Program-made: the position numbers and the translations under genes
Notes under the pieces: generated by a model
Told to the model about the DNA's origin: nothing
The model's input: the letters and a program-made list of their open reading frames with translations, nothing else
Databases searched by the model: none
Assembly: GCA_039029235.1 (NCBI GenBank)
Contig: JBCCGO010000025.1
Span: forward strand, 1-11,027
DNA: 11,027 bases
Reading direction: 5' to 3'
DNA from: JBCBRR01 sp039029235
Lineage (GTDB): Bacteria > Bacteroidota > Bacteroidia > Cytophagales > Amoebophilaceae
Shown: piece by piece, positions 1 to 7,072 of the stretch
Position numbering within the stretch: the stretch's first letter is position 1
How the letters are laid out: every line of letters starts with the position of its first letter

Positions 1-1
1 G

Positions 2-109
2 GCTTTATCAGGAGCCCTGGTTGGTGCAGTAGCTGGCCCAGTAGTCCTGGCTCTGAATCCCTACCAAGCAGTATCTGTGGCCTTAACAGTGGCGCATAAG
101 CAATCCTGA
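2..109 (+). CDS. C-terminal tail of an unidentified protein (partial, cut by window edge)
   Basis: An open frame enters from the left edge and ends at TGA 107-109, giving 35 residues. The first half is small and hydrophobic (ALSGALVGAVAGPVVLAL), which could be a membrane-spanning or glycine-zipper helix. It is followed by a short polar tail ending in HKQS. There is no start codon in view and no family motif. The frame points toward the helicase gene, whose stop lies 77 bp away, so the two would be convergent. I do not recognise the protein. A chance open frame is possible, because 35 codons is short for DNA of this composition. Confidence 0.35.
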   Translation, partial: ALSGALVGAVAGPVVLALNPYQAVSVALTVAHKQS

Positions 110-186
110 GCTGGGGGTAGTAATGGTTTAGTATCGACAACATATTAGCAAAACGTAGATGATAAAGCTGAGTTAGCGGAAAGACA

Positions 187-2898
187 TTATTTATTCGCCG
201 CTCCAGGCTCACCTATGACCAAGGTATCCGTAGCAGGGTTCCAGTATTCCTCCCAAGACAAGAAAATCCCTGGATGTGCCCTAGCATGGTCAGGTAGCCG
301 TAGTGTCTGCCCAAAAGTATGATAAAGCACATCTGCTGTAGTCTTCAAGCTCCCCTTACTAGGACGCTTGGCAAAAACATACAATCGATGCTCCGGCCTT
401 GTAAAAGCCACATAAAGCAAATTGAGATTGTCTAGGTAAGCCTGTATCCGCTCCTCGAAATAGTCCTGTGCATACACCGTATCCTTGAGCCTACTGGTAT
501 AGCTGACCGGTAGCGTAGGGAAGTCTGCAAAGGGTGGGATGGGAGTAGCGCACCAGAGCATGGGAGGCGTTTGTAGGTTGTGGTCAAAGCCCCACTCACA
601 GAAGGGCAGGATAACCGTTTTGAATTGCAAACCCTTGGCCTGGTGGATGGTCATGATAGTCATAGCATCTTGCCCTGCTACACGGGCTATAGCCCGTTTG
701 TAACCCCGCTCTTGCCACCAAGCTAGGAAGTGATGCACCGTAGCAGGCTTTTGCTGGATATAGTCCAGCACTACATCTTGGAAGGCCTGTATGAAAGGCG
801 CTGATGCTGCACATCGGACTTGAAAAATGCCCACCAAAGTTTCTACGAGCTCGTAAAGCGGTAGCTGCTGCAGCCTAGTCCGTTGGCCCAGAAAATCCTG
901 AAGTAGTTGAGCACCTACCTGCCCATCCTCATGGAATACTGTATGAGTCTCCTGGCATACATAGCGCCGGTACAGATAGCCTAGTTCAGCCTGGGCCAGC
1001 AAATTCTGCTCATCTGCTAAGCACCTAAGCGCGTTGATGAGTATGTTTACCCAAGGACTATGGCCAAGGTATAAAGACGCAGCCGATATGGCTTCATACC
1101 GATAGCCCGGTCGGGCCTGGGCCGATTGCTGGTAGGCCAGCAAAGTCTGTAGCAGCTCCTGACCCTCTCCATTGTTTCTGACCAGCAGTGCTATGTCTTT
1201 TAGGGCAAATCCATCGGCTTGCAAGCTTTCTATGAGTAGCGGCAAGCGAGCTTTGACTTCTGCTCGCCAGCTATGTGCTACCCCTGCTGCTTCCGGCTGG
1301 CCTGCTAGGAAGGTAATATGAATATATCCCCCCTCGGCCTGGGCACGACCAGCAGGTGTACGCTGGTACACATCCTGATAAGCCGTGGCAATTGCTTGGA
1401 CCTGTGGACTGAGCGCTTCTTTGAGTTCATCGTCTAGTGCTGCCAGCTGCCCTTGCCAGTACCTCACCAGCCACGCACTGAGCTCTGTAAATAAGGTATT
1501 GTTAAAATCTATGATACGCCGTTTACTACGCCAGTTATGACTGAGCGTAGTGGCCGTAGTATGCGCAACTTCCTCTGTAAGCTGTGTCAGGAGAAGCTGC
1601 CAGCTGCCCCCACGCCATCGGTAAATAGACTGCTTCATATCGCCCACGAGTAGGCTCATATGACCTTCTGCCAAGCTATTCCTAAGCAAGGGCTTGAGAT
1701 TTTGCCACTGAAAGCCTGAAATATCTTGGAACTCGTCGATCAAGAAATGCTTATAGAAAGCGCCTATCTTTTCATAGACAAAAGGCGTATCATTCTCAGC
1801 AATAATCTGGCGCAGTAGGTTGGCCGTGTCAGATACGAGCATAACATTTTTCTCAGCTCTGTAGTCACTGAGCCTAGCGAGTAAGTGCGTGATGATGCCA
1901 AAAGCATAAATAAAGTGCTGGACAGCCAGGGCTGTGTAGTAGCTGCGATGGTGGGTCTGGTAGAAGCGAAGCGCCTGGCGCAAGATGCCCTGTAAGTCTT
2001 GCTGAACTAGCTGTATGATGCGCTCTTGCTTATCTGTCCTTGTAGTATGCCATGCCGCTATAGACGCTGCAGCCTCCAAAGCTCGCCTAGTAGGGGTAAA
2101 ACGCTGCTGCTGCTGCAAGCCTGCCAGGTAACCTGCTACCCCACGCTGGCCATAGGCAAAGTCTTCCACAACCAAATCCGCCTGGTGCATGGCCTGCAGG
2201 GCCGTGCTGCCCATGCCTTGTAGCGTATCCTCAAAGTGGGCTACAGCCTGGCGAAGCTTACCCAAGAACGTATCAAGTGCCTTTGGGTCACTGAGGGCAT
2301 GTGCCAACTGTGCTTCCTGCGCACTAAAGACCTCTGTAAAAAGCTCATAACCCAGCCGCTTCAGCTCCCTCTCAAACTCCCAGTGTTTGCCAGTGCGCAC
2401 CCTGTGCTCCGCAAACGCCACCAGCCATTGCTGCAGCTGCTTATCATGACCAGCCGTCGCTATTAGTTCACCAATAATGGTATCCAGTACAGCCTCCAGC
2501 TCCAGCTCCATGCTAGCACTACCCTGCAGGCCCAGCTCTTGGGCAAAGCCTCGCACAACGGTTTGGAAGAAGCTGTCAATGGTACTAACCGAAAAACGAT
2601 CATATTGATGTAGTATGTTAGAGAGCACTACTTGAGCACGTTCTTGCAAGGCAGGCAGCTCCCAGCCTTGCAGCTGCACCAGCTCCTCAGCCACAGGACT
2701 AGCTAGCCCCTGGGCTAGGCTATGCAGATATGCCAGAATACGCTGTTTCATCTCTTGGGTAGCCTGGTTAGTAAAAGTTACCGCCAAGATTTCTTGAAAT
2801 CCCTCAGGACTTGCCAGGGCCAGCTGTATATAAGCCCTGACCAAGGCGTGGGTTTTGCCTGAACCAGCGGAAGCGCGATATACGTGGAGTGTAGACAT
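187..2898 (-). CDS. AddA/RecB-like UvrD-family helicase (superfamily 1A), no nuclease domain
   Basis: A 903-residue DNA helicase of the kind that processes double-strand breaks before recombination. The superfamily 1A motifs appear in order: Walker A ASAGSGKT (9-16), motif Ia TFTNQA (41-46), STIDSF (105-110), Walker B DEFQD (388-392), motif III GDMKQSIYRWRGG (419-431), motif IV LSHNWRS (452-458), motif V TIHQAKGLQF (750-759) and motif VI LLYVAFTRP (827-835). The ATPase and translocase core is therefore complete. The protein ends about 70 residues after motif VI. Bacteroidota AddA-like proteins usually run on to about 1,050-1,150 residues with a PD-(D/E)XK nuclease domain, which is absent here. 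No AddB partner is visible. The start is the ATG at 2896-2898, seven residues before the Walker A segment, so it cannot begin much later. It is divergent from dnaE across 145 bp. The helicase call is firm; assignment to AddA rather than another UvrD relative is less so. Confidence 0.93.
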   Translation of the reverse strand: MSTLHVYRASAGSGKTHALVRAYIQLALASPEGFQEILAVTFTNQATQEMKQRILAYLHSLAQGLASPVAEELVQLQGWELPALQERAQVVLSNILHQYDRFSVSTIDSFFQTVVRGFAQELGLQGSASMELELEAVLDTIIGELIATAGHDKQLQQWLVAFAEHRVRTGKHWEFERELKRLGYELFTEVFSAQEAQLAHALSDPKALDTFLGKLRQAVAHFEDTLQGMGSTALQAMHQADLVVEDFAYGQRGVAGYLAGLQQQQRFTPTRRALEAAASIAAWHTTRTDKQERIIQLVQQDLQGILRQALRFYQTHHRSYYTALAVQHFIYAFGIITHLLARLSDYRAEKNVMLVSDTANLLRQIIAENDTPFVYEKIGAFYKHFLIDEFQDISGFQWQNLKPLLRNSLAEGHMSLLVGDMKQSIYRWRGGSWQLLLTQLTEEVAHTTATTLSHNWRSKRRIIDFNNTLFTELSAWLVRYWQGQLAALDDELKEALSPQVQAIATAYQDVYQRTPAGRAQAEGGYIHITFLAGQPEAAGVAHSWRAEVKARLPLLIESLQADGFALKDIALLVRNNGEGQELLQTLLAYQQSAQARPGYRYEAISAASLYLGHSPWVNILINALRCLADEQNLLAQAELGYLYRRYVCQETHTVFHEDGQVGAQLLQDFLGQRTRLQQLPLYELVETLVGIFQVRCAASAPFIQAFQDVVLDYIQQKPATVHHFLAWWQERGYKRAIARVAGQDAMTIMTIHQAKGLQFKTVILPFCEWGFDHNLQTPPMLWCATPIPPFADFPTLPVSYTSRLKDTVYAQDYFEERIQAYLDNLNLLYVAFTRPEHRLYVFAKRPSKGSLKTTADVLYHTFGQTLRLPDHARAHPGIFLSWEEYWNPATDTLVIGEPGAANK

Positions 2899-3043
2899 TA
2901 TCTATAGCTCTGTAAACAAGTATCGGCGGGCAAAATAGTACCTAGAGGAAGAAAAATACCAACACAAGTAGTACCTTAGCCGAGCCCGGTCGCCATCGAG
3001 CAATTATGGATACTTTCTTTTACAACCAACCTCCTCCAACCCT
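2899..3043. promoter_or_regulatory. Divergent intergenic spacer, presumed promoters for helicase gene and dnaE
   Basis: These 145 bp separate two start codons that face away from each other, so promoters for both genes should lie here. I could not find a convincing Bacteroidota-type promoter (TTTG near -33 with TAnnTTTG near -7) in either direction. The dnaE start has no purine-rich ribosome binding site; the bases just before it are pyrimidine-rich (CCTCCTCCAACCCT). Weak or absent Shine-Dalgarno sequences are usual in Bacteroidota. The call rests on gene arrangement only. Confidence 0.3.
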
Positions 3044-6000
3044 ATGCCCATGCATGAATTCACCCATTTACACTGCCATACCCAATATTCGCTGCTAGAT
3101 GGGACAGCCAAAATCAACGGCTTACTGAGCAAAGCCAAGCAGCTAGATATGCAAGCACTGGCCATCACAGACCATGGCAACATGTTTGGCGTGCCGCACT
3201 TTGTAGCAGCAGCCCAGAAGCAAGGCATCAAGCCCATCATTGGGTGCGAGTTTTACCTCTCGCCTGATATGCATGACTTCAAAGACAAGACGCGCTACCA
3301 CCAGCTGCTCCTAGCCAAAGATGAGGTAGGTTACAAGAACCTAGTGAGGCTCTGCTCTATGGGCTTTCTAGAAGGCTACTACTACAAACCCAGGATCGAC
3401 CGGCAGCTGCTCCAGAAGCATGCTGCAGGCCTGATTGCCACTACCTGCTGTCTCAATGGAGAAGTACCCCAGGCCATCCTCCGGAAAGGAGAACAAGCAG
3501 CCGAAAAAATATTCCTAGCCTGGCTGGACCTATTCGGCGCAGACTATTACATAGAGCTCCAGCGCCATGGACTTGCCGAGCAAGATGTGTGTAACGCAAC
3601 CTTACTAAAATGGGCCCAGAAGCACCAAGTAAAAGTTATTGCCACCAACGATGTACACTATGTAGCACAGCAAGACAGCCTAGCCCAAGACATTCTCCTA
3701 TGCCTACAAACTGGCAGAGACTACGATGATCCCAACAGGATGCGATTCGAGCGCGACCAGTTCTTCTTAAAGTCCCCCCAAGAAATGGCCACCCTCTTCC
3801 AGGATATACCAGAGGCACTGGCCAATACCCAAGAGGTAGCAGATAAGATCGAAACCCCCTCGCTAGAGCGCGATATATTGCTACCCATCTTCCAAGTACC
3901 GCAGAGCTTTACTAACCAGGACGAATACCTCCAGCACCTGACCCTAGAAGGAGCTAAGCAACGATATGGCACCATCAGCCCTGAGCTAGCAACCCGCATC
4001 AACCATGAGCTAAGCACCATCCAGGCCATGGGCTTCCCCGGTTACTTTCTCATCGTCCAGGACTTTATCAAGGCAGCCCGCAGCCTAGACGTCGTAGTAG
4101 GACCAGGCAGAGGGTCAGTAGCAGGCTCAGTAGTAGCCTACTGCATTGGCATCACCAACATTGACCCCCTGCACTATAATCTAGTCTTTGAGAGGTTCCT
4201 CAACCCTGAGCGTGTATCTATGCCCGATATAGACATTGACTTTGACGACGAAGGCCGCCAAAAAGTTATCGACTACGTAGTGGACAAATATGGTAGAAAC
4301 CAAGTAGCCCACATCGTCACCTTTGGGAGCATGGCAGCCAAGTCTGCCATTCGTGATGTAGCCCGCGTCTTGAGCCTACCCCTAGACCAGTCCAACTACA
4401 TGGCCAAGCTAGTTCCTGAAAAATTAGGTACTACCTTGGTGCGAGCCTTCGAGGAAGTACCTGAGCTAGCAGCGCTCAGAGAAGATACCACCAAACCAGA
4501 GAGCAAAATACTAGCCCTAGCCCAAACCCTAGAAGGTTCTGCTAGGCACACCGGTGTCCACGCTGCTGGCGTCATCATAGCCCCAGACGACCTCCTAAAC
4601 CACATTCCTGTAAAAACCGACAAAAACTCCGACCTGTACGTAACCCAATACGATGGCTCTGTGGTAGAACGTATGGGCATGCTTAAGATGGACTTCCTAG
4701 GCCTGAAGACCCTATCTATCATCAAAGATGCGCTGGCCATCATCGAGAAAAACCGCGGAGAAAAAATCGACCTAGATACGCTCCCGCCCGATGACGAAAA
4801 AACCCTTGCCCTCTACCGACGCGGAGATACCATAGCTACCTTCCAGTTCGAATCAGAAGGCATGCGCCAGTGGCTCCAAAAGCTGCAGCCTACACAATTT
4901 GAGGACCTCATCGCCATGAATGCCCTCTACAGACCAGGACCTATGCAGTTTATCCCCCACTTTATAGCCCGCAAGCATGGCCAAGAAAAAATCGAGTACC
5001 CACATCCGCTGCTCACAGACATCTTACAAAACACCTATGGCATCATGGTCTACCAAGAACAAGTGATGCAAACGGCCCGCATCGTCGCTGGCTATACCCT
5101 GGGCGAAGCAGACGTATTGCGGAAGGTCATGGGCAAAAAACAAATAGAGGAGATGGCCAAGCAGCGAGCAGTATTTATCCAAGGAGCGCAACAAAAACAC
5201 AACATCTCTCAGGAGCAAGCACTCGGGATCTTTGAGATGATGGAGAAGTTTGCCCAGTACGGATTCCCCCGTGCTCACGCCGCTGCCTACTCTGTCATTG
5301 CCTACCAAACCGCCTATCTCAAAGCCCACTACCCTGCCGAGTACATGGCATCCGTGCTGACCCATAACCAGCACGACATCAGCAAGATTACCTTCTTTAT
5401 GGACGAGTGTATCCGGCAAAGCATAGCAGTACTAGGACCTGATGTCAACGAAAGCCAAGTGAATTTTGACGTAAATCCAGCCCAGCAAATCCGGTTTGGC
5501 CTCGGAGCCATCAAAGGAGCAGGCGAAGCAGCCGTACAGCATATCATAACCGTCAGAGAACAAGGAGGGAAATTTCAGGATATCTTTTCGCTAGTAGAGC
5601 GAGTAGACCTCAGGACAGTTAACAAAAAAACTTTCGAATCGCTGGCCATGGCTGGCGCTTTAGATGGACTAGCCGGCTGCCATCGTAGGCAGTATCTATG
5701 GGCACCAGAAGGTGAGCAAACGCTCCTAGCCAAGGCAGTCCAGTACGGTAGCCAAATAAAGCAAGAAAAAGCAGCTGCTCAGCAATCTTTATTTGCCCTA
5801 GATGCCAGCGTCCAGTACCAACCCAAGCCACCCATACCCACCTGTGAACCTTATAGCACGCTAGAAAAATTGCGCATGGAAAAAGAAGTAGTAGGCTTCT
5901 ACATCTCAGGCCACCCCCTAGATCCATTCAAAGTAGAGCTGGCAAACTTCTGTAACTGCCACACACAAAACGCACTCACCTTCAGGCGAAAAGAAGTGCG

Positions 6001-6493
6001 GCTCGCTGGCCTACTCATTGCTTGTACCAAGAGACATAGTAAGCAAGGACGTCCTTTTGCCCTATTCACCCTAGAGGATTACAAAGGTACGCTAGACCTA
6101 GCACTCTTTGGAGAAGACTTGATGAAGAACCAACACATGCTGCAGCCAGGAACGTTTGTATACCTGGTAGGCACCGTACAAGAGCGGTACCGCCAAAAAG
6201 ATGTATGGGAGCTCAGGCCCCAGAAAATCAGCTTACTCAGTGAAATCAGAGAAAAAATGAGTCAAAAGCTGCTGCTCCACCTACCCATTGACAAAATAGA
6301 CACAGACTTGGCTGCAAAAGTTGAGCAAGTGGTCAGCGACTACCCCGGGCAGTGCAGCCTTGGCATCGCTATTACAGACCACCAGGAGTCCATAAGCATA
6401 GAACTGTACGCCAGAAACCACCGTATCAACCCCACTAACGAGCTGCTAGACAGCTTGAGCACCCTAGCAGGAGTAACCTACCAGCTCTGCTGA
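3044..6493 (+). CDS. dnaE: DNA polymerase III subunit alpha
   Basis: The catalytic subunit of the replicative DNA polymerase, 1149 residues, close to the usual DnaE length of about 1160. An N-terminal PHP domain covers about 5-280, with HLHCHT (8-13), LLDG (17-20), ITDHGNMFG (41-49), GCEF (67-70), H86, CC (135-136) and NDVHY (202-206). The family-C polymerase core follows: GPGRGSVAGS (353-362), PDIDIDF (394-400) carrying the catalytic aspartates D395 and D397, and KMDFLGLKTL (548-557) with the third, D550. LYRPGPM (628-634) and the fingers segment around GEADVLRKVMGKK (687-699) come next, then a helix-hairpin-helix region near 815-875 and YISGHPLD (953-960). An OB-fold lies near 984-1065. A C-terminal domain that would contact the clamp loader is present but diverged. 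The frame is intact. The ATG at 3044 is used, though M3 is equally possible. The next 579 bp hold no convincing gene, so dnaE is probably transcribed alone. Confidence 0.98.
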   Translation: MPMHEFTHLHCHTQYSLLDGTAKINGLLSKAKQLDMQALAITDHGNMFGVPHFVAAAQKQGIKPIIGCEFYLSPDMHDFKDKTRYHQLLLAKDEVGYKNLVRLCSMGFLEGYYYKPRIDRQLLQKHAAGLIATTCCLNGEVPQAILRKGEQAAEKIFLAWLDLFGADYYIELQRHGLAEQDVCNATLLKWAQKHQVKVIATNDVHYVAQQDSLAQDILLCLQTGRDYDDPNRMRFERDQFFLKSPQEMATLFQDIPEALANTQEVADKIETPSLERDILLPIFQVPQSFTNQDEYLQHLTLEGAKQRYGTISPELATRINHELSTIQAMGFPGYFLIVQDFIKAARSLDVVVGPGRGSVAGSVVAYCIGITNIDPLHYNLVFERFLNPERVSMPDIDIDFDDEGRQKVIDYVVDKYGRNQVAHIVTFGSMAAKSAIRDVARVLSLPLDQSNYMAKLVPEKLGTTLVRAFEEVPELAALREDTTKPESKILALAQTLEGSARHTGVHAAGVIIAPDDLLNHIPVKTDKNSDLYVTQYDGSVVERMGMLKMDFLGLKTLSIIKDALAIIEKNRGEKIDLDTLPPDDEKTLALYRRGDTIATFQFESEGMRQWLQKLQPTQFEDLIAMNALYRPGPMQFIPHFIARKHGQEKIEYPHPLLTDILQNTYGIMVYQEQVMQTARIVAGYTLGEADVLRKVMGKKQIEEMAKQRAVFIQGAQQKHNISQEQALGIFEMMEKFAQYGFPRAHAAAYSVIAYQTAYLKAHYPAEYMASVLTHNQHDISKITFFMDECIRQSIAVLGPDVNESQVNFDVNPAQQIRFGLGAIKGAGEAAVQHIITVREQGGKFQDIFSLVERVDLRTVNKKTFESLAMAGALDGLAGCHRRQYLWAPEGEQTLLAKAVQYGSQIKQEKAAAQQSLFALDASVQYQPKPPIPTCEPYSTLEKLRMEKEVVGFYISGHPLDPFKVELANFCNCHTQNALTFRRKEVRLAGLLIACTKRHSKQGRPFALFTLEDYKGTLDLALFGEDLMKNQHMLQPGTFVYLVGTVQERYRQKDVWELRPQKISLLSEIREKMSQKLLLHLPIDKIDTDLAAKVEQVVSDYPGQCSLGIAITDHQESISIELYARNHRINPTNELLDSLSTLAGVTYQLC

Positions 6494-6672
6494 TAAGCAG
6501 TACTGTGGAAGGAGCCGTAGCAGAGAAGAATTTCACTAAGCTAGTAGCCCTAGGCTACTACGCAGCCATAGACTCACAAACCAGTAAACACCACATACCA
6601 TGGCTGATTCATTTGGAGAACTTCCCCGAAATTTGGATTCGCCGCAAAGACAAGATGTCCTATTTTTGTTCA

Positions 6673-7030
6673 AAAAGGCTTGCACTTGGCTAGAAGCTCC
6701 AGCGCACTAGGTGAGTACGTGGGTCTTGCCATTGCCGAGAAAATTTGCTGCCATACATTTGTGAGTAGAGAAGGCAAGCCAGTGACCATTTTTTCATAGC
6801 CGAGCCTAGAGCTACAAACCGACCTAGCGAAAGGCGCTTGCACTTAGCTAGAAGCACTAGCTCATTACACTAGGGTAGAACTTGGCTTTGCCGAAAAAAT
6901 TTCTGCCCGATCCTTGTTTGGAACTAGCGAGGATGAGTCCGCGAGCCTCTATTTCATAGCGTACAGCGTAGCAAGGCTATGAGCTGCCCTCGAGAAAGCG
7001 CTCGCACTTAGCTAGAAGCGCTAGCTCGTT
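6673..7030. repeat. Degenerate tandem repeat, about 160-bp unit, two full copies plus a partial third
   Basis: Three copies of a block containing GCACTT(A/G)GCTAGAAGC begin at 6682, 6840 and 7004 (with a C before the first G-block in the last), spaced 158 and 164 bp. Between them, TTGCCGA(G/A)AAAATTT recurs near 6733 and 6888, and TTTCATAGC recurs at 6792-6800 and 6952-6960, 160 bp apart. Similarity therefore extends through the unit, although large parts have diverged. Copies two and three contain a perfect 6-bp inverted repeat AGCTAG/CTAGCT with a 5-nt loop (6846-6862 and 7010-7026); copy one has lost it. Stop codons interrupt the units, so they are not a protein repeat as they stand. They could be a small palindromic intergenic element or remnants of a mobile element. 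Confidence 0.7.
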
Positions 7031-7034
7031 AGTA

Positions 7035-7061
7035 TTTGGAACTTTAAAATAAATAGATTTA
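7035..7061 (+). promoter_or_regulatory. Possible Bacteroidota-type promoter for the NACHT gene
   Basis: TTTG (7035-7038) is followed after 15 nt by TAGATTTA (7054-7061), which matches the TAnnTTTG -7 box of Bacteroidota in seven of eight positions. The spacing is shorter than the usual 19-21 nt, and the surroundings are AT-rich, so chance similarity is possible. If it is real, transcription would start around 7068. That would leave almost no leader for an ATG at 7073 and would favour the ATG at 7118. Confidence 0.25.
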
Positions 7062-7072
7062 ACTTGTAGGAG

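Larger units (their letters stand above)
6494..7072. other. 579-bp gene-free region between dnaE and the NACHT gene
   Basis: No convincing gene lies here. A GTG-started frame (6505-6693, 62 codons) and an overlapping ATG frame (6600-6710, 36 codons, beginning MADSFGELPRNLDS) are open. They share bases in different frames, lack family motifs and run into the repeat described separately, so I do not call either. The main content is a degenerate tandem repeat of about 160 bp from about 6673 to 7030, with a possible extra half unit starting near 6617 (GAACTT followed by CCGAA and ATTT). The last 40 bp are AT-rich and probably hold the promoter of the NACHT gene. No tRNA or rho-independent terminator was seen. 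Confidence 0.6.

Noticed and set aside
6487..6500. Perfect 5-bp hairpin CTGCT/AGCAG over the dnaE stop codon as a terminator
   Set aside because: The stem is short and no T-run follows, so it does not qualify as a rho-independent terminator.
6505..6710. Two overlapping short frames after dnaE (62 codons from GTG 6505; 36 codons from ATG 6600)
   Set aside because: They use different frames of the same bases, have no recognisable motif or ribosome binding site, and end inside the degenerate repeat.
6925..6950. GGATGAGTCCGCGAG resembles part of a hammerhead ribozyme core
   Set aside because: The full core needs CUGAUGA plus a downstream GAAA and three stems; the GAAA and closing stems are missing, and the other repeat copy does not keep the motif.
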